64,000 nucleotides of DNA from Pseudotabrizicola alkalilacus (lineage in GTDB: Bacteria; Pseudomonadota; Alphaproteobacteria; Rhodobacterales; Rhodobacteraceae): positions 434,001-498,000 of the forward strand of contig NZ_QWEY01000002.1 in assembly GCF_003443995.1 (NCBI RefSeq), in the 5' to 3' direction. The notes beneath the pieces are model-generated. The model was not told where the DNA came from. It worked only from the letters and a program-made list of their open reading frames with translations, and did not search any database. Of the stretch, positions 7,695-16,323 are shown one piece after another. Both the position numbers and the translations under genes were made by a program. Numbering within the stretch: the stretch's first letter is position 1; each line of letters begins with the position of its first letter.

Positions 7695-8492
7695 ATGATG
7701 GAGATACTGAGCGAAGGTCCGATCAGGACACGCCGCGAGGGCGCGGTGCTGGAGGTGACTCTGGACCGGCCAAAGGCCAATGCGATTGATCTGGTGACCA
7801 GCCGGATCATGGGGCAGGTGTTCCGCGCCTTTCGCGATGAGGACAGTCTGCGCGTGGCGATCCTGCGCGCGGAGGGGAGCAAGTTCTTTTGCCCCGGCTG
7901 GGATCTGAAGGCAGCGGCGGGCGGCGATGCTGTTGATGGCGACTATGGGGTGGGCGGCTTTGGCGGTTTGCAGGAATTGCCAAATCTCAACAAACCCGTC
8001 ATCGCGGCGGTGAATGGAATATGCTGTGGCGGCGGGCTGGAACTTGCACTTTCCTGTGATCTGATCCTGGCATCGGCCAATGCGACCTTTGCCCTGCCCG
8101 AAATCCGGTCCGGCACGGTGGCGGATGCGGCCAGCATCAAGCTGCCCAAGCGCATTCCCTATCACGTCGCGATGGACCTGTTGCTGACCGGGCGCTGGTT
8201 TGATGCCGAAGAGGCGCTGCGCTGGGGACTGCTCAAGGAGATCACCACGACCGAAGACCTGTTGCCAAAGGCCTGGGCTCTGGCGCGGCTTTTGGAATCC
8301 GGGCCGCCGCTGGTCTATGCGGCGATCAAGGAAGTGGTGCGCGAGGCCGAGGACATGCGGTTTCAGGACGCGCTGAACCGGATCACCAAGCGGCAGTTGC
8401 CGACGGTGGACCGGCTGTATTCGAGCGAGGATCAGTTGGAAGGCGCGCGCGCCTTTGCCGAAAAGCGGGAGCCGGTCTGGAAGGGGCGGTGA
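7695..8492 (+). CDS. caiD: carnitinyl-CoA dehydratase (crotonobetainyl-CoA hydratase)
   Basis: A 265-residue crotonase-fold enzyme closely resembling enterobacterial CaiD over its whole length. Shared features are LDRPKANAID near the start, the CoA/oxyanion segment FFCPGWDLKAAA and PVIAAVNG, and the C-terminal AFAEKREPVWKGR. Glu116 (GGGLELAL) and Glu136 (FALPEIRSG) fall at the two crotonase acid/base positions. It interconverts L-carnitinyl-CoA and crotonobetainyl-CoA. It follows the ligase stop without a gap; ATG 7698 is an alternative start with better spacing from GGAAGGGA. In an operon that also has carnitine dehydrogenase, it would feed crotonobetaine or butyrobetaine carbon into L-carnitine. 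Confidence 0.92.
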   Translation: MMEILSEGPIRTRREGAVLEVTLDRPKANAIDLVTSRIMGQVFRAFRDEDSLRVAILRAEGSKFFCPGWDLKAAAGGDAVDGDYGVGGFGGLQELPNLNKPVIAAVNGICCGGGLELALSCDLILASANATFALPEIRSGTVADAASIKLPKRIPYHVAMDLLLTGRWFDAEEALRWGLLKEITTTEDLLPKAWALARLLESGPPLVYAAIKEVVREAEDMRFQDALNRITKRQLPTVDRLYSSEDQLEGARAFAEKREPVWKGR

Positions 8493-8504
8493 GGCGGCAC
8501 GCGC

Positions 8505-8538
8505 GAAAGATGAGTATTTGGGCCAAGATGAAAGGGCA
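8505..8538. repeat. family C repeat, single copy
   Basis: Contains GATGAGTATTTGGGCCAAGATGAAAG between caiD and the OsmC-like gene. It shares the GAGTATTT core with the family A repeats but continues with CAAGATGA instead of GCAGCAAT. A reverse-oriented relative lies at 33702-33742. The OsmC ribosome-binding site begins at its right edge. Confidence 0.55.
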
Positions 8539-8543
8539 AGGCA

Positions 8544-9014
8544 ATGGCAACGCATGACTATACCAGCCGGATCGTCTGGACCGGGAATACGGGTGAGGGC
8601 ACGCGCAGCTATCGCGGCTATGCGCGGACCTGGGAGATTGCGGTGCCGGGCAAACCGGTGGTGGAGTGCTCAAACGATCCACTGCTGGGCGGCGATCCGG
8701 GCAAGATGAACCCCGAAGACCTGCTGCTCTCGGCGCTCTCGGCCTGTCATATGCTGTGGTATCTGCATTACGCCTCGGAGGCGGGGATCGTGGTGACGGC
8801 GTATGAGGATTGCCCGGTTGGCGCCGGAGAAATCGGGCCGGGCGGCGCCGGGCGGTTTACGGCGGTGGAGTTGCGGCCGGTCATCGCACTTGCGCCGGGG
8901 GCTGATCTGGCGGTGGCAGAAGCCATTCACCACCGCATTCATGCCGTATGCTTCATTGCACGCTCGGTCGCGTTTCCGGTCACTTACGCGCCGCGCTTTG
9001 AGGTGGGGCGATAG
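8544..9014 (+). CDS. OsmC-family peroxiredoxin-like protein
   Basis: A 156-residue OsmC/Ohr-fold protein. The two cysteines expected for the thiol peroxidase centre are present: Cys68 in LSACHMLWYLHY and Cys136 in HAVCFIARS. OsmC/Ohr proteins reduce organic and lipid hydroperoxides in the cytoplasm. It lies 51 bases after caiD in the same direction, separated by a family C repeat, so it may be the distal gene of the carnitine operon or have its own promoter. The motif is conserved but whether it is OsmC, Ohr or an uncharacterised subgroup cannot be decided by eye. Confidence 0.85.
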   Translation: MATHDYTSRIVWTGNTGEGTRSYRGYARTWEIAVPGKPVVECSNDPLLGGDPGKMNPEDLLLSALSACHMLWYLHYASEAGIVVTAYEDCPVGAGEIGPGGAGRFTAVELRPVIALAPGADLAVAEAIHHRIHAVCFIARSVAFPVTYAPRFEVGR

Positions 9015-9107
9015 GTGCGACACCGGATGTCGCATTTGCGCAAGTGGTGGCACGGCGCGCGGCTAGGTTGGCGGCTTGGGAATTCTCGGGGCAGCAGTCG
9101 GGGCGCT

Positions 9108-10721
9108 ATGGAAGACAGCGATTACATCATCGTGGGGGCCGGATCGGCGGGCTGTGTTCTGGCCGAGCGGCTGAGCGCCTCAGGGCAGCACAAGGTCACG
9201 CTGATCGAGGCCGGGGGCAGTGACCGGCGGTTTTATGTGCAGATGCCACTGGGCTATGGCAAGCTGTTCTACGATCCGGCGGTCAACTGGATGTACCGTG
9301 CCGAGCCTGATCCGGGGCTTGCGGGCAACCGTGACCACTGGCCGCGTGGGCGGCTGTTGGGCGGGTCATCCTCGATCAACGCCATGGTGTGGATCCGGGG
9401 GCACCGGGCGGATTATGACGACTGGGGGGCGGCGGCACCGGGCTGGGGCTGGGACGACTGCCTGCCCGCCTATCGCCGGATCGAGGACAACGAGGCCGGG
9501 GGCGATAACTGGCGCGGGCAGGGCGGGCCGCTGTTCATCTCGGCCAACCGGCAGGGGCTGCACCCGCTGGTGCGCGATTACATCGCCGCCTGCGGCGAGG
9601 CCGGGCTGCCGGAGGTGGCGGATTTTAATGGCGCGGCGCAGGAAGGCGCGGGTGTCTATCAGATGACCATCAAGGGCGCGCGGCGCAATTCCACCGCGCG
9701 GGCGTTTTTGCGCCCGGCGATGAAGCGGCCCAACCTGCGGGTGCTGACCCATGCGCAGGTGACACGGGTGATCATCGAGGCGGGCCGCGCCGTGGGGGTG
9801 GACCTGCGGCAGGGCGGCGAGACGCGCAGCTTGAGCGCGCGGGGCGAGGTGATCCTGTCGGGCGGGGCGATCAACAGCCCACAGCTGTTGCAGCTGTCGG
9901 GCATCGGGCCGGGAGCATTGTTGCAGGAGATGGGGCTGCCGGTGGTGGTGGACAACCCGAATGTGGGTGCGCATCTGAGCGACCATCAGGGCATCAACTA
10001 TACTTGGTCGATGCGGGTGCCGACCTATAATGATGCGCTGCGGCCATGGTGGGGCAAGGCCTTCGCGGGGTTGCAATATCTGCTGGGCGGGCGCGGGCCG
10101 CTGGCCAAGTCGATCAACCATGCGGGCGGGTTCTTCCGCACCGGTCCGGACCTCACGCGGCCCAACATGCAGCTGTACATGCAGGCGTTTTCGACGCTGA
10201 TCCCGCGCAATGGCGAGCGCCCGATCCTGTCGCCGGACCCGTGGTCGGGGCTGTCGCTGGGGCTGTCGAACTGTCGCCCGACCTCGCGCGGGGAGATCCG
10301 GCTGGCCAGTCCTGACCCGCTGGCGCATCCGGTGATCGTGGCCAATGCCTTTGCGACCGGGCATGATGTCGGGGAGATGCTGGCAGCGGTGAAATTCCTG
10401 CGCCGGATTGCGGCGCAACCGGCGATGGCGCGGCTGATCAAGGAAGAGTTGCGGCCCGGCCCCGAGATCCGCTCGGACGAAGATCTGATCGCGGATTTCC
10501 GGGCGCGGTCGGGGACGGTCTATCACCCGTGCTGCACCTGCCGGATGGGAGCGGATGCCGTGACCAGCGTGCTGGATGCGCGGCTGCGGGTGCGGGGGGT
10601 GGCGGGGCTGCGGGTGATTGATGCCGCGAGTTTTCCCAACATCATCGCGGGGAACACCAATGCGCCTGCCATCCTGACCGGGTGGAAGGGCGCGCAGATC
10701 GTGCTGGAAGATGCACAGTAA
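9108..10721 (+). CDS. GMC-family FAD-dependent alcohol/choline dehydrogenase
   Basis: A 537-residue glucose-methanol-choline oxidoreductase. The N-terminal FAD loop is GAGSAG (10-15). The GMC signatures PRGRLLGGSSSINAMVWIRG and LSGGAINSPQLLQLSGIG are present, with the active-site His473 in VYHPCCTCRMG and Asn518 in IAGNTNAPAI. Such enzymes oxidise primary alcohols and pass electrons to a quinone or other acceptor. It resembles choline dehydrogenase BetA, and choline sulfatase is the convergent neighbour, so choline or a related amino alcohol is likely but not shown. No betB is in the window. The ATG at 9108 removes an upstream stretch that does not look like the family. Confidence 0.85.
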   Translation: MEDSDYIIVGAGSAGCVLAERLSASGQHKVTLIEAGGSDRRFYVQMPLGYGKLFYDPAVNWMYRAEPDPGLAGNRDHWPRGRLLGGSSSINAMVWIRGHRADYDDWGAAAPGWGWDDCLPAYRRIEDNEAGGDNWRGQGGPLFISANRQGLHPLVRDYIAACGEAGLPEVADFNGAAQEGAGVYQMTIKGARRNSTARAFLRPAMKRPNLRVLTHAQVTRVIIEAGRAVGVDLRQGGETRSLSARGEVILSGGAINSPQLLQLSGIGPGALLQEMGLPVVVDNPNVGAHLSDHQGINYTWSMRVPTYNDALRPWWGKAFAGLQYLLGGRGPLAKSINHAGGFFRTGPDLTRPNMQLYMQAFSTLIPRNGERPILSPDPWSGLSLGLSNCRPTSRGEIRLASPDPLAHPVIVANAFATGHDVGEMLAAVKFLRRIAAQPAMARLIKEELRPGPEIRSDEDLIADFRARSGTVYHPCCTCRMGADAVTSVLDARLRVRGVAGLRVIDAASFPNIIAGNTNAPAILTGWKGAQIVLEDAQ

Positions 10722-10838
10722 CGCGGACCTTGTGCCGGGAGCCGCCTCGGGGGGCATCGAGCCCCCGCTCGGCGGCGTTGCCACGGGATGCGGTGCGGTG
10801 CCGCATGTCTTGCCGAGTGGTGCGGCTTTGGCGGCGGA

Positions 10839-10930
10839 CGCTCCGCGGGGAGTATTTTTTCAAGCAGCAAAGGCAGGGCGCAGGCCTTTGATATTGCTGC
10901 TTTGCAAATACTCCCGCCGGAGGCGTCCGG
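10839..10930. repeat. family A inverted repeat at a convergent junction
   Basis: The left arm CTCCGCGGGGAGTATTTT...AAGCAGCAA (10841-10870) pairs with the right arm TTGCTGCTTTGCAAATACTCCCGCCGGAG (10894-10922). It lies between the converging ends of the GMC gene (10721) and choline sulfatase (10945), where a bidirectional terminator would be expected. Confidence 0.8.
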
Positions 10931-10944
10931 CATTGGCCCCGGCG

Positions 10945-12474
10945 CTACTCTCCGCGGGGAAAGCGCTTGCTGTCTTCGAGGATGTTCAGGTCCATGTGGT
11001 TGCGCATGTAGCGTTCGGAGGCGGCGCGCAGGGGTTGGTAATCCCATGGGAAGTAGGCACCGTTTCGCAGGGCGTCATAGACCACCCAGCGGCGGGCCTG
11101 GCTTTCGCGGACGGCGGCGTCAAAGCGGGGCAGATCCCAGCGGGCGTCGGCGGCGGTGCGGAAGTGGTCGAGGACCGGGGCGGCGCGGGGGTCGGTGGCG
11201 AGGTTGTTGCGCTCCTCCGGGTCGGCGGCGAGGTCAAAGAGTTGTTCGGGATCGGCGGGGCAGCGGATGTATTTCCACGCGCCTTCGCGCAGGGCGACGA
11301 TGGGGGTGATCGTTCCTTCGGCGGCGTATTCCATGGCGACCATCGGGCGGCTGCCACCGCTGGCCATCGGTGTGAGGTCAACGCCATCGGTCCAGGGCAT
11401 CACCTCGGCCATGTCCACCCCGGCGAGGGCAGCGAGGGTGGGGGTGAGGTCGATGGTGGAGACCGGGTCGGTGATCAGGCCGGGGTCGAGACCGGGGGCA
11501 GAGATCATCAGGGGGACGCGGGCAGAGCCCTCGAAGAAGTTCATCTTGAACCACAGCCCGCGTTCGCCCAGCATTTCCCCGTGATCCGACAGGAAGACCA
11601 CCACCGCCTCTTGCCGGGAGGCTTCCAGCACGGCGAAGATTTCGCCGATCTTGTCGTCGACATAGGAGATGTTGGCGAAATAGCCCTGCCGCGCACGGCG
11701 GATCTGTTCGGGCGAGATGTCGAAGCTGCGCCAGTCGCAGGCATCCATCAGGCGTTTGGAATGCGGATCTTGAGCGGCGTAGGGGATCGGCTCGGGCGGG
11801 GTGAGTTCAGGGGCGTTCTCGTACAGATCCCAGTATTTGCGGCGCGCGACGAAGGGGTCGTGCGGGTGGGTGAAGCTGACGGTGAGGCACCACGGGCGGG
11901 TTTCCGCCCCGCGCGACAAGTCGTAGAGTTTCTGCACCGCCTGAAAGGCGACATCATCGTCATATTCCAGCTGGTTGGTGATCTCGGCCACGCCCGCCCC
12001 TGTCACCGAGCCGAGGTTGTGATACCACCAGTCGATGCGTTCGCCCGGTTTGCGGTAATCCGGGGTCCAGCCGAAATCGGCGGGGTAGATGTCGGTGGTG
12101 AGCCGGTCCTCGAACCCGTGCATCTGGTCGGGGCCGACGAAGTGCATCTTGCCCGAGAGTGCGGTATAGTAGCCCGCGCGGCGCAGGTGATGGGCATAGG
12201 TCGGGATATCGGAGGCAAATTCGGCCGCATTGTCATAGACGCGGGTGCGGCTGGGCAGTTGGCCCGACATGAACGAGGCCCGCGCCGGCGCGCAGAGCGG
12301 CGAGGCAGTGTAGCAGTTCTGAAACCGCAGCGAATGGTGCGCCAGCAGGCGCAGGTTGGGCGCGTGCAGAAAATCGGCCGGGCCGTCGGGAAACAGGGTT
12401 CCGGTCAGCTGGTCCACCATGATGATCAGGATGTTCGGGCGCTGGCTGGGGGTATCCGTCTTGGGGTCCGTCAT
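10945..12474 (-). CDS. betC: choline sulfatase
   Basis: A 509-residue arylsulfatase-fold enzyme matching the length and sequence style of BetC. Near the N-terminus are the metal-binding NILIIMVDQL and the formylglycine motif, Cys61-Ala-Pro-Ala-Arg. Cys61 must be converted to formylglycine by a maturase that is not in this window. Other features are SGKMHFVGPDQMHGFE and VFLSDHGEMLGERG. It hydrolyses choline-O-sulfate to choline and sulfate in the cytoplasm, giving carbon, sulfur and a glycine-betaine precursor. The start at 12474 (MTDPKTD) fits BetC length; upstream codons in this frame run antisense to the CocE gene. It is divergent from the CocE gene and convergent with the GMC dehydrogenase. 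Confidence 0.93.
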   Translation of the reverse strand: MTDPKTDTPSQRPNILIIMVDQLTGTLFPDGPADFLHAPNLRLLAHHSLRFQNCYTASPLCAPARASFMSGQLPSRTRVYDNAAEFASDIPTYAHHLRRAGYYTALSGKMHFVGPDQMHGFEDRLTTDIYPADFGWTPDYRKPGERIDWWYHNLGSVTGAGVAEITNQLEYDDDVAFQAVQKLYDLSRGAETRPWCLTVSFTHPHDPFVARRKYWDLYENAPELTPPEPIPYAAQDPHSKRLMDACDWRSFDISPEQIRRARQGYFANISYVDDKIGEIFAVLEASRQEAVVVFLSDHGEMLGERGLWFKMNFFEGSARVPLMISAPGLDPGLITDPVSTIDLTPTLAALAGVDMAEVMPWTDGVDLTPMASGGSRPMVAMEYAAEGTITPIVALREGAWKYIRCPADPEQLFDLAADPEERNNLATDPRAAPVLDHFRTAADARWDLPRFDAAVRESQARRWVVYDALRNGAYFPWDYQPLRAASERYMRNHMDLNILEDSKRFPRGE

Positions 12475-12595
12475 GAGGGTCCGTCCTTTTGTCCCGGGGT
12501 CTGGCCGGAGGGTGCTGGCCAGAGCCAGCCTTGTCTTGAACGCTTGCGACAGGTGCAAGCCGAATGCGCCACAGGTGGTGCAGAGGAGTGATCGC

Positions 12596-14608
12596 ATGAA
12601 AACTGTTAAAGAGTTTCCAAAAACTTTGGTCGAATTTGAGGATATGGGCATTTTCATGCCCGATGGCACCCGGCTTTCGGCGCGGGTGTGGATGCCAGAC
12701 GATGCAGAGGCCCACCCGGTTCCGGCGGTGCTGGAGTATATTCCCTATCGCAAGCGCGACGGCACCTTGCCGCGCGATGAGCTGATGCATCCTTATGTGG
12801 CGGGGCATGGCTATGCGTCGGTCCGGGTCGATATGCGCGGCAATGGCGACAGTGAAGGGCTGATGGTGGATGAATACACGGCGCAGGAGTTGCAGGACGC
12901 TTGTGACGTCATCGGCTGGCTGGCGGCGCAGCCGTGGTGCTCGGGCACGGTCGGGATGATGGGCAAGAGCTGGGGCGGCTTCAATTGCTTGCAGACTGCG
13001 TTTCTGCAGCCTCCGGCGTTAAAGGCGGTGATTTCAGTCTGCTCGACCACCGACCGCTTTGCCGATGACATCCATTTCAAGGGCGGGTGTCTTTTGGGCG
13101 AGAATTTCGGCTGGGGGGCGGTGATGCTGTCGTTTTCCAGCCGTCCGGCCGATCCGGTGTTGCGCCCGGATTGGCGGGCCGACTGGTTGGCGCGGCTGGA
13201 GGCAGAGCCGTGGCTCGCACCGCGCTGGGCGGCGCATCAGGCGCGCGATGACTATTGGCGGCATGGCTCGATCTGTGAGGATTTTGCCCGGATGCAGGTG
13301 CCAGTGCTGTCGATCGGCGGCTGGGCGGACAATTACATGAACACGGTGGATGCGCTGGTGCGCAACACGCAGGCCAAGGGGATCGTGGGGCCGTGGGTGC
13401 ATCAGTACCCGCATACGGCGGTGCCCGGCCCGGCGATCGGCTTTCTGCAAGAGGCGATCCGCTGGTGGGACCGCTGGCTGAAGGGGGTTGAAAACGGGGC
13501 GGAGGCTGACCCGGCAATGCGGGCCTATATGCTGCATTCCGCGCCGCCCGATGCCTCTGCCGGCCACCGCGCCGGGCATTGGGTGGCCGAGGATCAGTGG
13601 CCCAGCCCGACGGTCAGCGAGACGGTGTTGACCCTGTTGCCGGGGGGCAATGGCGGGGACCCGCGCGCATATCTGGGGCAAGGCGAAACCGCAGGTTTTG
13701 AGCGGATTGTGTTTACACCGCAACAGCTTGGCCTGTCCGCGGGGGAGTTTTTTCCGATGGGGCTGAAGGCCGAAATGCCCGGCGATCAGGCGGCGGATGA
13801 TGCCCTGAGCCTGTGCTTTGACGGCGATGTGCTGGAGGCACCTTTGGCGCTGTTGGGTGCGGCGCGGCTGTGGCTGCGGCTGGCCTCGGATCAGCCTTTG
13901 GGCTTCGTGGTGGCGCGGCTCTGTGATGTGGCCCCGGATGGCTCTTCGGTGCGGATTGCGCATGGCATGCTGAACCTGTGCCACCGGCACAGCCGCGAGG
14001 CGCCGGAGCCGATGGTGCCGGGTCTGGCGGAAGAGATCTGCCTTGATCTGGACCAGATGGCGTATCGGCTGGCGGCGGGCCACAGGCTGCGGCTGGCGCT
14101 GTCGAACAGCTACTGGCCGTTTGTCTGGCCGTCGCCGGTGCAGGGCCAACTGACATTGACCAAAGGCAGCCTGACCCTGCCGGTGCATCAGGGCGGCAAC
14201 GGGTGGGTGCCGCCGGAGCCGGAGGCGGCCCCGGCATGGGCGCACCGGGTGCTGCGGGCGGGGCAATCGCGGCGCTATGTCGAGACCGACATGATCACCG
14301 GCACGCAAGCCTTGTGCGTGCTGGAGGATGGCGGTGATGTGGAAAATCTGACGCATGGGTTGTGCTCGGGGGAGACGTTGACGGAGCGCTGGGAAATTCA
14401 TCCAGATGACCCGCTGTCGGCAAAGGCCACCCATGTCTGGGAGCAGCGTCTGTCGCGCGGCGACTGGCAGGTGCGCACCGAGGCGAGGGCGGTAATGACC
14501 GGCGATGCGTCGCATCTGCACATGCAGGCCACGCTGACCGCCTGGGAGGGCGATAAAGTGATCTTTTCCCGCGATTTCAACGAAAAGGTGATGCGTCGCT
14601 TTGTCTGA
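12596..14608 (+). CDS. CocE/NonD-family alpha/beta hydrolase
   Basis: A 670-residue hydrolase of the X-Pro dipeptidyl-peptidase/CocE type. The N-terminal half is an alpha/beta-hydrolase core with nucleophile Ser125 in MGKSWGGF. Aspartate (GGWADNYMNT) and histidine (GPWVHQYPH) lie where the triad is expected. The C-terminal half is the jelly-roll domain typical of the family (RLALSNSYWPFVWPSP). CocE cleaves cocaine and other ester bonds; relatives cut peptides or beta-lactam side chains. A good GAGGAG ribosome site precedes the ATG at 12596. It is followed by a peptide-type ABC importer in the same direction, suggesting it acts on an imported ester or amide. Substrate unknown. Confidence 0.85.
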   Translation: MKTVKEFPKTLVEFEDMGIFMPDGTRLSARVWMPDDAEAHPVPAVLEYIPYRKRDGTLPRDELMHPYVAGHGYASVRVDMRGNGDSEGLMVDEYTAQELQDACDVIGWLAAQPWCSGTVGMMGKSWGGFNCLQTAFLQPPALKAVISVCSTTDRFADDIHFKGGCLLGENFGWGAVMLSFSSRPADPVLRPDWRADWLARLEAEPWLAPRWAAHQARDDYWRHGSICEDFARMQVPVLSIGGWADNYMNTVDALVRNTQAKGIVGPWVHQYPHTAVPGPAIGFLQEAIRWWDRWLKGVENGAEADPAMRAYMLHSAPPDASAGHRAGHWVAEDQWPSPTVSETVLTLLPGGNGGDPRAYLGQGETAGFERIVFTPQQLGLSAGEFFPMGLKAEMPGDQAADDALSLCFDGDVLEAPLALLGAARLWLRLASDQPLGFVVARLCDVAPDGSSVRIAHGMLNLCHRHSREAPEPMVPGLAEEICLDLDQMAYRLAAGHRLRLALSNSYWPFVWPSPVQGQLTLTKGSLTLPVHQGGNGWVPPEPEAAPAWAHRVLRAGQSRRYVETDMITGTQALCVLEDGGDVENLTHGLCSGETLTERWEIHPDDPLSAKATHVWEQRLSRGDWQVRTEARAVMTGDASHLHMQATLTAWEGDKVIFSRDFNEKVMRRFV

Positions 14609-14727
14609 AAAAATCGAAGCTGCGGGGCACGAATCGTTGCCCCGTGGCAAAACACCCGTTTCTATTGATCCACCAGTCAACAAAACCGGCGCGGGGTTAA
14701 CCGCAGCCATTCAGGGAGACGACCAGA

Positions 14728-16311
14728 ATGACAGATCCGCTTGACCGTATGATTGCTGCCGCCAAGGCAGGCCGCATGTCGCGCCGCGAGTTCGTGGGCC
14801 GCACCACCGCTTTGGGTGTGTCCGCCGGACTGGCCTCGGCGCTGTTCACCAAAGCCGCGCATGCCGAACCCAAGAAGGGCGGCCTGATCCGCATGGGGAT
14901 GCAGGGCGGCGAGTCGACCAACAGCCTTGATCCCGCGCTGGCCGCGTCGGAGGTGCCGTTTGCGGTGAACTACACCTGGGGCGAAATGCTGGTGGATGTC
15001 AGCGCGGGCGGCGAAGTGGTCATGCGGATCGCCGAAGAGGTCAGCGCCAACGCCGATGCGACCGAATGGAAGTTCAAGATCCGCCAGGGGGTCGAGTTCC
15101 ACAATGGCAAGACCGTGACTGCCGATGACGTGATCGCCACGCTGCGCCGCCACACCGATGAGAAGTCGCAGTCGGGCGCGCTGGGGATCGTGCAGGGCAT
15201 CAGCGAGATGTCGGCAGAGGGCGATATGGTGACGCTGAAACTGGCGAGCGGCAATGCCGACCTGCCGTTCCTGCTGGCCGATTATCACCTGGTGATCCAG
15301 CCGAATGGCGGCTTTGACAACCCGACCGAAGGCATTGGTGCCGGGCCGTACAAGGTGGTGGTGCATGAGCCAGGTATCCGGCATGGCTTTGAAAAGCATG
15401 CAAACTACTTTGACGACACCATCGGCCATGCGGACCAGACCGAGATTCTGGTGATCAATGACGGGACGGCCCGGACCGCTGCGGTGCAGTCGGGTCAGGT
15501 TCACATGATCAACCGGGTCGATCCCAAAATCGCCGAGTTGTTGAAGCGTGCGCCCGGCGTGCAGGTGAAGGCGGTTCCCGGCCGCGGGCACTATGTGTTC
15601 ATCATGCATGTCGACAAGGCCCCGTTTGACAACAACGATCTGCGCATGGCGCTGAAACTGGCGGTCAACCGTCAGGAGATGGTGGACAAGATCCTTGGCG
15701 GCTTGGGCAGCATCGGCAACGATTTCCCGATCAACTCGGCCTATCCGCTGTTTGATGACAGCATTCCGCAGCGCGAATACGATCCGGCGGCCGCTGCCGA
15801 TCACTACGCGAAATCCGGCCATGACGGCAGCCCGATCATTCTGCGGGTGGCGCAAGGTGCGTTTCCCGGCGCGGTCGAGGCGGCGCAGCTGTTTCAGCAA
15901 TCCGCCGCAGCGGCAGGTATCCCGCTGGAGATCAAGCGCGAGCCGGATGACGGTTATTGGTCAAACGTCTGGAACGTGGAGCCGTTCTGCGCCAGCTATT
16001 GGGGCGGTCGCCCGGTGCAGGATCAGATGTACGCCACGGCTTATCTGTCTACCGCTGACTGGAACGACACCAAGTTCAAGAACGCGCGCTTTGACGAGCT
16101 GCTGCTGGCGGCACGGGCGGAACTGAACAGCGACACCCGCAAGGCGACCTATTCGGAAATGGCCAAGATCGTGCGCGACGAAGGCGGCCTGATCCTGCCG
16201 ATGTTCAACGATTTCGTCGAAGCCGTGCGGGATGAGGTGCAGGGCTGGGAAGCCGACCCGAATGGCGAGCTGATGAACGGTCGTGCCCATGTCAAGTGCT
16301 GGCTGGCATAA
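14728..16311 (+). CDS. ABC transporter substrate-binding protein, family 5, Tat-exported
   Basis: A 527-residue periplasmic solute-binding protein of the dipeptide/oligopeptide (DppA/OppA, SBP_bac_5) type. It has a twin-arginine signal (RMSRREFVG near residues 16-24, hydrophobic LGVSAGLASALF, then AHA cleavage). The family pattern is visible in WKFKIRQGVEFHNGKTVTADDV and in LRMALKLAVNRQEMV. Tat export implies folding before export. It heads a co-directional importer operon with two permeases and a double ATPase. The ligand is not evident; peptide-type importers also carry opines, nickel, glutathione or sugars. Confidence 0.9.
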   Translation: MTDPLDRMIAAAKAGRMSRREFVGRTTALGVSAGLASALFTKAAHAEPKKGGLIRMGMQGGESTNSLDPALAASEVPFAVNYTWGEMLVDVSAGGEVVMRIAEEVSANADATEWKFKIRQGVEFHNGKTVTADDVIATLRRHTDEKSQSGALGIVQGISEMSAEGDMVTLKLASGNADLPFLLADYHLVIQPNGGFDNPTEGIGAGPYKVVVHEPGIRHGFEKHANYFDDTIGHADQTEILVINDGTARTAAVQSGQVHMINRVDPKIAELLKRAPGVQVKAVPGRGHYVFIMHVDKAPFDNNDLRMALKLAVNRQEMVDKILGGLGSIGNDFPINSAYPLFDDSIPQREYDPAAAADHYAKSGHDGSPIILRVAQGAFPGAVEAAQLFQQSAAAAGIPLEIKREPDDGYWSNVWNVEPFCASYWGGRPVQDQMYATAYLSTADWNDTKFKNARFDELLLAARAELNSDTRKATYSEMAKIVRDEGGLILPMFNDFVEAVRDEVQGWEADPNGELMNGRAHVKCWLA

Positions 16312-16323
16312 GGACCGGGGCGC

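Noticed and set aside
10711-12591. 626-residue plus-strand open frame
   Set aside because: It is antisense to choline sulfatase, which has the complete formylglycine motif; no domain is visible in the plus frame.
14623-14644. Hairpin CGGGGCA/TGCCCCG after the CocE gene as a terminator
   Set aside because: The stem is only seven base pairs and no T-run follows, so evidence is too weak to list it.
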